Source of the DNA: Pseudomonadota bacterium | GTDB taxonomy: Bacteria > Pseudomonadota > Gammaproteobacteria > Burkholderiales > Burkholderiaceae_B | Direction: 5' to 3' | Assembly (NCBI GenBank): GCA_023437255.1 | Contig: JAEZGR010000215.1 | Coordinates: forward strand, 1 to 8,392 | Length of the DNA stretch: 8,392 nucleotides | In this document: piece after piece, positions 1-7,703 of the stretch | Position numbering within the stretch: the first letter of the stretch is position 1 | How the letters are laid out: each line of letters starts with the position of its first letter | Notes under the pieces: generated by a model | Databases searched by the model: none | What the model saw: the letters and a program-made list of their open reading frames with translations, nothing else | What the model was told of the DNA's origin: nothing | Position numbers and translations under genes: made by a program

Positions 1-1790
1 TTCAGCAGCTGCTGCCTGAAGCCCTCGAGCTTGGGCATCATGGCCTGAAAGGACATGCCCTGGTCGACCCGGAAAAAGCCCATGAGCTGCCCCGTATCCT
101 GCTGCGGGAAGAAGCCCTTGGGAACGATGGTGTACAGGTAGACGTTGAGCCCTACGGTCGCCGCCAGCACCAGCAGCATGAAGCGGCTGTGTGCCAGCGC
201 CCAGTTCAGCGAACGCTTGTAGCCCGCCCAGAACCAGTCGCCCATGGCAAGAAAGGCGCGGCGCAGCGCGCCCGCGCGGGGCGCCGGCGAGCCAGTGCGT
301 GCGTGCCCCGGGTCATTGCGCAGCAACCGCGCGCACATCATGGGCGTGAGGGTGAGCGAGATCAGCAGCGACACCATGATCGCCGCCGACAATGTCACGG
401 CAAACTCCCGAAACAAGCGGCCCGGCAGCCCGCCCATGAACAGCATGGGAATGAAGACCGCCACCAGCGACACGCTCATGGCCACCACCGTGAAGCCCAC
501 CTCGCGGGCGCCTCGCAATGCGGCACGCACGGGCGACGTGCCCTGCTCGCGATAACGGATGATGTTCTCGAGCACCACGATTGCATCATCCACCACGAAG
601 CCCGTGGCCACGATCAGGGCCATCAGCGAAATGGTGTTCAGGGTGTAGCCGAACAGCAGCATCAGGCTGAAGGTCGTGATGAGCGAGGCGGGCACCGCAA
701 TGGCGGGTATCAGGGCTGCACGCAGGTTGCGCAGGAACACGAGGACCACCGCGATCACCAGCACCACCGCAATGATCAGGGTGAGCTCGGCCTCGTGCAT
801 CGAAGCGCGAATGCTGGGCGTGCGGTCCTGCGCGACCGACAGGGTGACATTGGCGGGCAACATGGCCTCGAGTTGCGGCACCTGGCTGCGGATGCGATCC
901 ACGGTTTCCAGGATGTTCGCATCGGCCTGCCTGCGCACGATCAGCAGCACCGCGCGGCGGTCGTTGTAGAAACCGATGTTGTTGCGATCTTCGACCGAGT
1001 CTTCCACCCTGGCGACATCCTGCAGCCGGATCGGCGCGCCGTCGCGCCAGGCCACGATCAATGGTGCGAATTGATCGGCGCGATTCATCTGCCCGCCGGT
1101 GCTCACCTGCCAGTTGTGCCGGTCGTTCTCCACCACACCGTTGGGCCGCATCACGTTGGCGTCGTTCAACGCACGGCGCACCTCATCAAGCGACACGCCC
1201 GCCGCATAAAGCTGTTGCGGGTTCAGGGTCACGCGGATCGCCGGCAGCGAACTGCCGCCCACCTCGACTTCGCCCACGCCCGGCACCTGCGCCAGCTTCT
1301 GGGCCACCAGCGTCGAGGCCAGATCGTACAGCTCGCCCTGGGTGGCCACCGGCGAGGTGAGCGCCAGCACCATGATCGGCGCCGAAGACGGGTTCACCTT
1401 GCGATAGGTGGGATTGCTGCGCAGCCCCGAGGGCAGCATCGCGCGCGCCGCGTTGATCGCCGCCTGAACGTCGCGCGCCGCCCCGTCAATGTCGCGGTTC
1501 ATGTCGAACATCAGCATGATCCGCGTCGAGCCCTCGGAGCTGCGCGAACTCATCTCGACCAGGCCCGCAATCGAAACCAGCGACTGCTCCAGCGGGGTCG
1601 CCACGGTGGACGCCATCGTCTCCGGACTGGCGCCCGGCATGCTGGCCGACACCGTGATCATGGGGAAGTCCATCTGCGGCAGCGGCGCCACCGGCAGCAT
1701 GAAGTAAGCCAGGGCACCTGTCAGCAGCATGGCCACCGTGGCGAGCGTGGTCGCCACGGGCCGCATGATGAAGAGCCCGAACCACCTCAT
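1..1790 (-). CDS. mdtC: RND efflux pump inner-membrane subunit, MdtC/MuxC type (C-terminus outside the window)
   Basis: The first 596 codons of an RND (HAE1 family) proton/drug antiporter subunit are visible; family members are about 1030 residues, so the C-terminal ~40% lies beyond the left edge. I translated most of the frame by hand and saw no stop or frameshift. The start is the ATG at 1790, overlapping the mdtB stop as ATGA, with GGGGAG 8 nt upstream. It opens with [14 protein letters not shown] and TM1 at about residues 11-31, followed by the first large periplasmic loop (about 40-335). TM4 carries the proton-relay pair D401-D402 in [12 protein letters not shown]. The TLTPMMCAR motif after TM6 and [12 protein letters not shown] after TM7 are intact. 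Phrases such as [13 protein letters not shown] and [10 protein letters not shown] match remembered E. coli MdtC rather than MdtB. Inferred role: the minority subunit of an MdtB/MdtC heterotrimer. The exact substrates cannot be read from sequence. Confidence 0.95.
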   Translation of the reverse strand, partial: MRWFGLFIMRPVATTLATVAMLLTGALAYFMLPVAPLPQMDFPMITVSASMPGASPETMASTVATPLEQSLVSIAGLVEMSSRSSEGSTRIMLMFDMNRDIDGAARDVQAAINAARAMLPSGLRSNPTYRKVNPSSAPIMVLALTSPVATQGELYDLASTLVAQKLAQVPGVGEVEVGGSSLPAIRVTLNPQQLYAAGVSLDEVRRALNDANVMRPNGVVENDRHNWQVSTGGQMNRADQFAPLIVAWRDGAPIRLQDVARVEDSVEDRNNIGFYNDRRAVLLIVRRQADANILETVDRIRSQVPQLEAMLPANVTLSVAQDRTPSIRASMHEAELTLIIAVVLVIAVVLVFLRNLRAALIPAIAVPASLITTFSLMLLFGYTLNTISLMALIVATGFVVDDAIVVLENIIRYREQGTSPVRAALRGAREVGFTVVAMSVSLVAVFIPMLFMGGLPGRLFREFAVTLSAAIMVSLLISLTLTPMMCARLLRNDPGHARTGSPAPRAGALRRAFLAMGDWFWAGYKRSLNWALAHSRFMLLVLAATVGLNVYLYTIVPKGFFPQQDTGQLMGFFRVDQGMSFQAMMPKLEGFRQQLL

Positions 1791-4700
1791 GCCGCCTGCT
1801 CCCCGGCCCGCGCGGCGGGCTGCCCGCGTCGGAACCTGCGCGCGTAGCGGTCAAAGAACAGATAGATGACGGGCGTGGTGAACAGCGTGAGCACCTGGCT
1901 GCAGATCAGACCGCCCACCATCACCAGACCCAGCGGCTGGCGCAGCTCGGCGCCCGAACCCGTGGCGAACATCAACGGCAGCGCGCTGAACAGCGCGGCC
2001 AGGGTGGTCATGAGGATGGGCCTGAAGCGCAGCAGCGCCGCCTCATGGATGGCCGCTTCAGGGGCCAGGCCGCGCTCACGCTCGGCATCCAGCGCGAAGT
2101 CGATCATCATGATCGCGTTCTTCTTCACGATGCCGATCAGGAGAATGATGCCGATCACCCCGATCATGTCGAGGTCGGTGCCTGTGAGCAGCAGCGCCAG
2201 CAGCGCACCCACCGCCGCGGAAGGCAAGGTGGACAGAATCGTGACCGGGTGTATGTAGCTCTCGTAGAGAATACCCAGCACGATATACATGGTGACCACC
2301 GCCGCCAGGATGAGCCACAGCGTGCTCGACAGCGAGGCCTGGAACGCACGCGCCGCGCCCTGGAAAGTCAGCTCCGAAGACAGCGGCATGTCCAGTTGCG
2401 CCTGCACCTCACGGATCAGCTCGACGGCATCCGACAGGGCCACTCCGGGCGCCGTGTTGAACGAGATGGTGGTTGCGGGGAACTGCCCCAGCCGCTCAAT
2501 GGAAAGCAGTGTGGTGTCGTGCTCGATGCGGGCGATCGCCGAAAGCGGGATGGGCGCATCACCACTGCCGCGCACGTAGATGTGGCGCAGGTCGTCGGGC
2601 GCGCGGCGGTACTCCGGCGCCACCTCCAGCACCACGCGATACTGCGCAGACTGCGTGAAGATCGTGGAAATGAGCCGTTGCCCGAAGGCGTCGTACAGCG
2701 CGTCGTTGACCGACGCCTGGCTCACACCCAGCCGGGCTGCCGCATCGCGGTCAACGCGGACCACCGCTTCGCGCCCATTGGGCTGCAGGTCGGCGGCCAC
2801 GCTTTCGAATTCGGGCAACGCCGCCAGCGCATCGACCAGTTTCGGTGTCCAGCTTGTCAGGACGCCGTGATCGGGGTCGGAGAGCATCATCTGATACTGG
2901 TTGCGGCTCACCCGGTCATCGACCGTGAGGTCCTGGACGGGCTGCATGAAGAGCTCGATATCCGGCAGATCCGCCAGCCTGTCACCCAGCCGCCGGATGA
3001 TCTCCGCAGCCGTGCTGCTGCGCTGTGCGAGCGGCACCAGCGCGATCTGCATGCGCCCGGTGTTCAGCGTGGCATTGGTGCCGTCGATGCCCGTGAACGA
3101 GGTCACGGAGGCCACGTCCGGATCTTCGAGCAGCCTCTCGGCGGCCACGCGCTGACGCTCCGCCATTGACGAAAACGAGACATCCTGGGGCCCCTGGCTG
3201 ATCGCCTGTATGAGGCCGGTGTCCTGCTGCGGAAAGAAGCCCTTGGGCACCGCCACGTACAGCAGCCCGGTCAACACCAGGGTGGCCACCGCCACCAGCA
3301 GCGTCAGGCCCTGACGGGCCAGCACCCAGTGCAGCCCGCGATCGTACCCTGCGATCAGACGATCCATCATGCGCCCGGCGGCCTGCTGGAAGCGCCCGTG
3401 GCTCATCTCCGACTCCGGACGCAGCATGCGGGCGCACATCATGGGCGTGAGGGTCAGGGAAATGACCAGCGACAGCAGAATCGCCACGGCCAGCGTGATT
3501 GCGAACTCGCGGAACAGGCGGCCGATCACGTCGCTCATGAACAGCAGGGGAATCAGCACGGCGATCAGCGACACGGTCAGCGACACCAGCGTGAAGCCGA
3601 TCTGGCGGGCGCCCTTGAGGGCCGCCTGCAGCGGTGAATCGCCGTCTTCGATATGCCGGGCGATGTTCTCGATCATGACAATCGCGTCATCGACCACGAA
3701 GCCCGTGGCAATGGTGAGCGCCATGAGGCTCAGCGTGTTCAGGCTGAAGCCGCTCAGATACATGATGCCGAAGGTGCCCACCAGCGATAGAGGAACCACC
3801 ACGCTGGGAATGAAGGTGGCCGTCCAGCTGCGCAGGAACACGAAGGTGACCAGCACCACCAGGCCGATGGCCAGCAGCATCTCGGTCTGAACGTGGCGGA
3901 TCGCCTCGCGTATCGTCTGCGTTCGATCGGCAGCCACCGTCACGTCCACGCCCACCGGCAGCGACGATTGCAGCCCCGGCAACATGGCCTTCACGCTGTC
4001 GACCACCTGCACCACGTTCGCACCCGGCTGTCGCTGAATGTTCAGCAGAATTGCCGGTGTCGTGCCCACCCAGGCAGCCTGGCGCACATTCTCGGCGTCG
4101 TGCACCGCCTGCGCCACGTCGCCCAGGCGCAGCACCGAGCCGTCCTCATGATGCAGGATCAGATTCTCGTAATCTTCGATCGAACGCAGCTGGTCGTTCG
4201 CATCGATCGTGGTTGAGCGCTCGGGGCCATCAAGATTGCCCTTGGGCTGATTGACGTTGGCGGCCGTGATGGCCGAACGCAGGTCACTCAATGTGAGCCC
4301 GCGCGCGGCCAGGGCCGCGGCATTGGCCTGCACGCGCACGGCAGGGCGCTGCCCGCCCGCAATGCTCACCAGGCCCACACCACTGATCTGAGACAGCTTC
4401 TGCGCCACCCGCACGTCGATCAGGTCGCGCACCTGGTGCAACGGCAGGGTGGGCGAGGTCACCGCCAGCGTGATCACCGGCGTGTCGGCCGGATTCACCT
4501 TGTTGTAGATCGGCGGCGCCGGCAGGTCACCGGGCAGGAGATTCGAGGCCGCATTGATCGCCGCCTGCACCTCCTGCTCGGCCACATCGAGCGACAGATC
4601 GAGATCGAACTGCAGCGTGATCACCGATGACCCGCCCGAACTCGAGGAGGTCATCTGCGTGAGACCCGCCATCTGCCCGAACTGCCGCTCCAGGGGCGAA

Positions 4701-4891
4701 GTGACCAGCGCCGTCATCACGGCGGGGCTCGCCCCCGGGTAAAGCGTGGTCACCTGTATGGTGGGGTAATCCACCTGCGGCAGCGCGGACACGGGCAGCA
4801 GCCGGTAGGCGAGCAGCCCCGACAGCAGCAGCGCCACCATCGCCAGCGTGGTGGCCACGGGCCGCAGAATGAAGATGCGCGACAGATTCAC
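1787..4891 (-). CDS. mdtB: RND efflux pump inner-membrane subunit, MdtB/MuxB type
   Basis: This is a full-length 1034-residue RND proton-driven multidrug transporter subunit of the inner membrane. The start is a GTG at 4891 ([14 protein letters not shown] follows), supported by GAGGG 6 nt upstream and by alignment of the N-terminus with the family. Predicted layout: TM1 at about 11-31, first periplasmic porter/docking loop about 40-335, TM2-TM6 about 335-487, TM7 about 527-547, second periplasmic loop about 560-855, and TM8-TM12 about 855-1010. The proton-relay aspartates are D401-D402 in [12 protein letters not shown]. The TM10 lysine equivalent to AcrB K940 lies in [14 protein letters not shown] (K923-K924). 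It matches remembered E. coli MdtB ([33 protein letters not shown]). It lies 9 nt after mdtA and overlaps mdtC by 4 nt. Family knowledge: MdtB and MdtC work together as a B2C heterotrimer with MdtA and an outer-membrane channel. Confidence 0.97.
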   Translation of the reverse strand: MNLSRIFILRPVATTLAMVALLLSGLLAYRLLPVSALPQVDYPTIQVTTLYPGASPAVMTALVTSPLERQFGQMAGLTQMTSSSSGGSSVITLQFDLDLSLDVAEQEVQAAINAASNLLPGDLPAPPIYNKVNPADTPVITLAVTSPTLPLHQVRDLIDVRVAQKLSQISGVGLVSIAGGQRPAVRVQANAAALAARGLTLSDLRSAITAANVNQPKGNLDGPERSTTIDANDQLRSIEDYENLILHHEDGSVLRLGDVAQAVHDAENVRQAAWVGTTPAILLNIQRQPGANVVQVVDSVKAMLPGLQSSLPVGVDVTVAADRTQTIREAIRHVQTEMLLAIGLVVLVTFVFLRSWTATFIPSVVVPLSLVGTFGIMYLSGFSLNTLSLMALTIATGFVVDDAIVMIENIARHIEDGDSPLQAALKGARQIGFTLVSLTVSLIAVLIPLLFMSDVIGRLFREFAITLAVAILLSLVISLTLTPMMCARMLRPESEMSHGRFQQAAGRMMDRLIAGYDRGLHWVLARQGLTLLVAVATLVLTGLLYVAVPKGFFPQQDTGLIQAISQGPQDVSFSSMAERQRVAAERLLEDPDVASVTSFTGIDGTNATLNTGRMQIALVPLAQRSSTAAEIIRRLGDRLADLPDIELFMQPVQDLTVDDRVSRNQYQMMLSDPDHGVLTSWTPKLVDALAALPEFESVAADLQPNGREAVVRVDRDAAARLGVSQASVNDALYDAFGQRLISTIFTQSAQYRVVLEVAPEYRRAPDDLRHIYVRGSGDAPIPLSAIARIEHDTTLLSIERLGQFPATTISFNTAPGVALSDAVELIREVQAQLDMPLSSELTFQGAARAFQASLSSTLWLILAAVVTMYIVLGILYESYIHPVTILSTLPSAAVGALLALLLTGTDLDMIGVIGIILLIGIVKKNAIMMIDFALDAERERGLAPEAAIHEAALLRFRPILMTTLAALFSALPLMFATGSGAELRQPLGLVMVGGLICSQVLTLFTTPVIYLFFDRYARRFRRGQPAARAGEQAA
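1799..1804 (-). promoter_or_regulatory. Ribosome binding site of mdtC, inside the end of mdtB
   Basis: GGGGAG lies 8 nt before the ATG at 1790, within the last codons of mdtB. With the ATGA stop/start overlap at 1787-1790 it supports translational coupling of the two pump subunits. Confidence 0.7.
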
Positions 4892-4897
4892 AGGCCG

Positions 4898-4902
4898 CCC
4901 TC
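4898..4902 (-). promoter_or_regulatory. Ribosome binding site of mdtB, overlapping the mdtA stop
   Basis: GAGGG lies 6 nt before the GTG at 4891 and shares two bases with the mdtA stop codon (TGAGGG). It decides the GTG start and suggests that ribosomes finishing mdtA help start mdtB. Confidence 0.75.
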
Positions 4903-6187
4903 AATGCGCAGCCGGCGCCGGTCGCCCGCCACCCTGGCCACCATTGCGTGGCCGAGCAGCACCGCCTTCACCGCGGCCGGCGGGTGCGACTTCCTTGCCG
5001 TCGACGCTCACTATGTCCACCGTGGCTCCTTCACGCAGCCGGTCGGTGCCTTCAACGACCACCCGCTCACCGGCCTGCAGGCCCTCGAGCACACCGGTCA
5101 ATGGCCCGTCGACCCGGCCCGCCACGATGCGCCGTATCTGCACCGTATTGCTGTCATCGACCACATACACGAAGGCGCCGATCGAGCCCACCTGCACGGC
5201 CGCAGTGGGCACCGACAGCCACTCCTGCGCCGAAACCAGCAGTCGCACGTTCACGAACTGGTTGGGAAACAGACGTTCATCTTCGTTGTCGAAGCGGGCC
5301 TTGACCCGCAGCGTGCCGGTGCTCACATCGATCTGATTGTCGACCGACATGAGTTCCCCCCGCGCCAGTTCCACGGTGTCGTTCTGGTCGTACAGCACGA
5401 CCTCAAGTTTGTTGCCGGCCCGCATCTGGGCGAGCACGTCCACGGCTTCGGCCTGCGGCAGCGTGAACGCCACCGAAATCGGCTGCGTCTGCGTAATCGT
5501 GACGATGCCCTCGGCGTCCGATGCATTCACCACGTTGCCCTGGTCCACCTTGCGCAGGCCCAGCCGACCGGCTATGGGTGCCGTGATCTGCGTGTAGCTC
5601 AACTGCAGGGCCGCACTGTCGACCGCAGCCTTGTCACTGACCTGCGAGCCTTCCAGCTGCTTGACCAGCGCCTCCTGCTGCTCGACCTGCTGGCGCGCAA
5701 TGGAGTTCTGACGGAACAACAGGCGATAGCGCTCGAGATCCTGGCGCGCGCTCTGCAGCTGTGCCGCATTCTGTTGCTGCTGCCCGCGTGCCTGATCGAG
5801 GGCCGCCTGGTATTCACGGGGGTCGATCTCTGCCAGCAGATCGCCGGCCTGCACGAACTGCCCTTCCTGGAAGTGCAGTTTGATGAGTTCGCCGCCCACG
5901 CGACTACGCACGGTGACCGTATTGAAGGCGGTGACGGTTCCGATGGCCCGGAGCGTCTGGCGCAGCGTTTCGACCCGGGCCGTTGCCAGGCGCACGGGCA
6001 CCGCCATGGCGCGCATGCCCCCCATGCCGAACGGGCCGGCCGCACCCGTGGCCGCCGGCGGTGCAGTGCCCGCATTGCGCGCCACGAAATACCAGTAGGA
6101 TCCGGCTGCCGCCACGCACAGGACGATCAGCCAGGCAAATATGCGCCCTTTACCACGCCTTCCCTGTTCGGGTTCCTCGAACGACAT
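4901..6187 (-). CDS. mdtA: RND efflux periplasmic adaptor (membrane fusion protein), MdtA/MuxA type
   Basis: This 428-residue HlyD-type adaptor bridges the inner-membrane RND pump and an outer-membrane channel. The start is the ATG at 6187, with GAGGT 6 nt upstream. A basic N-terminus (RRGKGR) precedes one hydrophobic segment (about 17-35). This is probably an uncleaved anchor, because the single Cys24 does not sit in a proper lipobox. A Gly/Met-rich linker (about 50-62) leads to the barrel-sandwich half GTVTAFNTVTVRSRVGG (83-99) and LHFQEGQ (104-110). A Gln-rich helical hairpin follows (about 124-195), then the second lipoyl half ITAPIAGRLGL (201-211). The beta-barrel contains LFPNQFVNVRLLV (306-318) and the membrane-proximal domain contains GLQAGERVVVEGTDRL (369-384). 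The last ~28 residues are a Gly/Arg/Pro/Ala tail that looks disordered. The HFQEGQ, LLAEIDP and FPNQFVN phrases match remembered E. coli MdtA (about 415 residues). It is the first gene of the efflux operon. Confidence 0.96.
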   Translation of the reverse strand: MSFEEPEQGRRGKGRIFAWLIVLCVAAAGSYWYFVARNAGTAPPAATGAAGPFGMGGMRAMAVPVRLATARVETLRQTLRAIGTVTAFNTVTVRSRVGGELIKLHFQEGQFVQAGDLLAEIDPREYQAALDQARGQQQQNAAQLQSARQDLERYRLLFRQNSIARQQVEQQEALVKQLEGSQVSDKAAVDSAALQLSYTQITAPIAGRLGLRKVDQGNVVNASDAEGIVTITQTQPISVAFTLPQAEAVDVLAQMRAGNKLEVVLYDQNDTVELARGELMSVDNQIDVSTGTLRVKARFDNEDERLFPNQFVNVRLLVSAQEWLSVPTAAVQVGSIGAFVYVVDDSNTVQIRRIVAGRVDGPLTGVLEGLQAGERVVVEGTDRLREGATVDIVSVDGKEVAPAGRGEGGAARPRNGGQGGGRPAPAAH

Positions 6188-6193
6188 TCATCT

Positions 6194-6198
6194 ACCTC
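6194..6198 (-). promoter_or_regulatory. Ribosome binding site of mdtA
   Basis: GAGGT lies 6 nt before the ATG at 6187. It is a good Shine-Dalgarno match and fixes that start. Confidence 0.75.
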
Positions 6199-6225
6199 GG
6201 CTTGCGAAGACAAGGCGTCATTGTC

Positions 6226-6259
6226 GCGCATCGCGGGCCGGGATCGGTCGGCAATGCGC
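6226..6259. promoter_or_regulatory. Weak inverted repeat, candidate operator
   Basis: GCGCAT and ATGCGC form perfect 6-bp arms separated by 22 nt, ending 38 nt before the mdtA start codon. The arms do not extend. Such short arms arise often by chance in GC-rich DNA, so this is only a candidate binding site for an efflux regulator. Confidence 0.12.
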
Positions 6260-6298
6260 AAGGATGAAACGGAACGCAACAGCATTTTGCCCGGCACA

Positions 6299-6316
6299 GG
6301 CGGACGCACGCCCGCC
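6299..6316 (-). terminator. GC-rich hairpin after zapD, possible weak or Rho-assisted terminator
   Basis: On the minus strand GGCGGGC, GTGC and GTCCGCC can fold into a 7-bp stem containing one G-U pair with a 4-nt loop, starting 8 nt after the zapD stop. No run of T follows, so it is not a canonical intrinsic terminator. It could slow polymerase or protect the 3' end, or be chance in GC-rich DNA. Confidence 0.25.
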
Positions 6317-6324
6317 ACGTGGGC

Positions 6325-7077
6325 TCAGACGTGGCAGCAGGCGAGGCGGAAGGGAATGTCGGTGCCGACCGGTTGGGGTTTGAGGTCGGGGCCCTGCATG
6401 GCAAAGCGCACCCAGATCACATACTTGTTGGCGCTCATTTCAGGGAAGACGCGGCGCGCCTGGTCGACCCAGACACGCAGCAGCTGGTAGGTCTTGCCGC
6501 TGAGCATTTCCTGGTAGGCGCCGTCGCGCGCGGTCATGTCGCGAACGTCGCCCGAGTCGCGCAGCGTGCGCAGAATGAGCGCCAGGCCGCGATACAGCGG
6601 CAGAAAAGGGGCGATCCATTCCTGGAGGTTGCGCGAGCGCTCTTCAAACGACTGCAGCTGCCATGAAAAGAACGAAGGCATGTCGACCGGAGACGAGCCC
6701 CCCGGCACCGCCAGCCTGCCCCGCAGGCGGGCCAGCCATTCGTTGTCACGCAAGTTCTGCCCGACCCGGCCCTGGGCGCTCAGCTCAGTGCTGACCGCCT
6801 GAATTTCTTCGAGCATGGCCGAGAGCCGTGTTTCGTCGACGCCCGGATGCTGACGCAGGGCGGCCAGCGTGCTGCGATGGCGTTCGAGATCTTGGACAAT
6901 GGCCCCGCGCAGGTCGGTGCGCTCGGAAATTTCGAGCAGCTCGAACAGGGTGGCCATTGAGACTTGGTGATGACGAACGTCTTCGCCCTTGGAAAAAAAG
7001 AACAGGCGGTCGAACAGATGTTCTACTCGCAGAAGGGAGCGAATGCGCTCATTGCATGGATATTCGTAGAGAATCAC
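6325..7077 (-). CDS. zapD: Cell division protein ZapD (FtsZ-associated, formerly YacF, DUF1342)
   Basis: This is a 250-residue cytoplasmic protein of the ZapD family, which binds the C-terminal region of FtsZ and bundles its filaments at the Z-ring. The frame is open upstream to 7380, but that part lies inside coaE in another frame and is Arg-rich nonsense. I place the start at the GTG at 7077 because the family N-terminus (ILYEYPCNERIRSLLRVEHLFDRL) begins there. AAAGG, partly within the coaE stop codon, lies 11 nt upstream. The typical helical N-terminal half is followed by conserved-looking blocks: DMPSF and WQLQSFEERSRNLQEWIAPF in the middle, then SGKTYQLLRVW, and a beta-rich end with ANKYVIWVRFAMQ and DIPFRLACC. 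Length matches the family. It follows coaE by 14 nt, as in many proteobacteria (coaE-zapD-yacG), but no yacG follows here. The start codon is the least certain point. Confidence 0.95.
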   Translation of the reverse strand: MILYEYPCNERIRSLLRVEHLFDRLFFFSKGEDVRHHQVSMATLFELLEISERTDLRGAIVQDLERHRSTLAALRQHPGVDETRLSAMLEEIQAVSTELSAQGRVGQNLRDNEWLARLRGRLAVPGGSSPVDMPSFFSWQLQSFEERSRNLQEWIAPFLPLYRGLALILRTLRDSGDVRDMTARDGAYQEMLSGKTYQLLRVWVDQARRVFPEMSANKYVIWVRFAMQGPDLKPQPVGTDIPFRLACCHV

Positions 7078-7088
7078 GCGACCTACAA

Positions 7089-7093
7089 CCTTT
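7089..7093 (-). promoter_or_regulatory. Possible ribosome binding site of zapD
   Basis: AAAGG lies 11 nt before the GTG at 7077 and overlaps the coaE stop codon TAA. The spacing is on the long side. A closer AGGT (7081-7084) is only 3 nt from the start and is probably too near. Confidence 0.4.
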
Positions 7094-7691
7094 AGAAGCT
7101 TCGACACCAGCGTTCGTGCAACGCCCGGACCTGGTGCTCCAGTTCGTCGAGCGAGGTGCCGCCGCCGTTGTTGACGATATCGTGCGCGGCAGCGTTTCGT
7201 TCCTCTCTTGAGGCCTGTGCTGACATGATACGCGCAATAGCATCGCGAGTCAGCCCGCTGCGGGCCTGCACCCGGGCGATCTGGGTCTCGGGGTCGCAGT
7301 CGACCACGCACACCCGATCGAGCCGATCCAGCCAGGTGCCCGACTCTATCAGCAGCGGCACGACGAAGACGGCATAGCACCCTTCGGCCACCCGCGCCCG
7401 CGCCTCGGTCTCGGCGCGGATCAGGGGGTGCAGAATCGATTCGAGGCGGCGCCGGGCCTCGGGGCTCTGAAACACCAGTTCGCGCATGGCGGGGCGATCG
7501 AGCGCCCCGTTCTCGGCAATGACATCGGGGCCGAACGCCCGCCGGATGGGCTCGATTGCGGCCCCGCCGGGTGCAGTCAGGTCGTGGGAGATCACGTCAG
7601 TGTCGATCACAGCTGCGCCCAAGGCGGCCAACATGTCTGCCACCTTGCTCTTGCCCGACCCGATACCTCCGGTAAGCCCGACCTTGTACAT
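7092..7691 (-). CDS. coaE: Dephospho-CoA kinase
   Basis: This 199-residue P-loop kinase catalyses the last step of coenzyme A synthesis, ATP-dependent phosphorylation of the 3'-hydroxyl of dephospho-CoA in the cytoplasm. The Walker A motif is GLTGGIGSGKS (residues 5-15). VIDTD (28-32) corresponds to the family's usual VIDAD and carries the likely catalytic aspartate. Other family blocks are LTAPGG (38-43), HPLI (88-91), VVPLLIESG (110-118), DCDPETQIARVQAR (131-144, leading into the lid) and AQASREERNAAAHDIVNNGG (158-177). The length is normal for the family. The start is the ATG at 7691, with a weak GGGG 7 nt upstream that overlaps no other signal. It lies 12 nt after the prepilin peptidase stop and 14 nt before zapD, so it is probably co-transcribed with both. 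This pairing with pilD is common in proteobacteria. Confidence 0.98.
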   Translation of the reverse strand: MYKVGLTGGIGSGKSKVADMLAALGAAVIDTDVISHDLTAPGGAAIEPIRRAFGPDVIAENGALDRPAMRELVFQSPEARRRLESILHPLIRAETEARARVAEGCYAVFVVPLLIESGTWLDRLDRVCVVDCDPETQIARVQARSGLTRDAIARIMSAQASREERNAAAHDIVNNGGGTSLDELEHQVRALHERWCRSF

Positions 7692-7703
7692 GCGTATGCC
7701 CCG

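Larger units (their letters stand above)
6188..6324 (-). promoter_or_regulatory. Intergenic region upstream of the efflux operon
   Basis: This 137-nt gap between the zapD stop and the mdtA start is the longest non-coding stretch in the window and the natural place for an efflux promoter and operator. It contains a GC-rich hairpin next to zapD, a slightly AT-richer patch (about 6262-6290), a weak inverted repeat (6226-6259) and the mdtA ribosome binding site. Reading the minus strand I found only poor sigma70 matches: GACAAT as a possible -10 (around 6220) has no matching -35 at 16-18 nt. No regulator gene adjoins it. The promoter role is inferred from position alone. Confidence 0.4.

Noticed and set aside
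189..1847. 552-codon open frame on the plus strand
   Set aside because: It lies exactly in register opposite the mdtC codons, so it stays open simply because mdtC uses no TTA, CTA or TCA codons there. Its product is His/Arg/Gln-rich with no recognisable domain.
2045..3169. 374-codon open frame on the plus strand
   Set aside because: It is in register opposite mdtB and is explained by the same codon bias. The product is low in complexity and unlike any family.
6190..6260. Sigma70 promoter for mdtA
   Set aside because: GACAAT resembles a -10 box, but no -35 match occurs at 16-18 nt spacing, so it was not called as a promoter.
6127..6318. 63-codon minus-strand frame spanning the zapD-mdtA gap, considered as a leader peptide
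   Set aside because: It overlaps the start of mdtA in another frame, has no good ribosome binding site and shows no attenuator structure.
4904..6490. 528-codon open frame on the plus strand, extending past mdtA into zapD
   Set aside because: It is the in-register mirror of mdtA that happens to stay open through the gap. There is no family resemblance, and the antisense RND/MFP genes are unambiguous.
7078..7380. N-terminal extension of zapD to 7380
   Set aside because: The extra ~100 residues are read out of frame through coaE, are Arg-rich and have no counterpart in ZapD. The family start matches the GTG at 7077.
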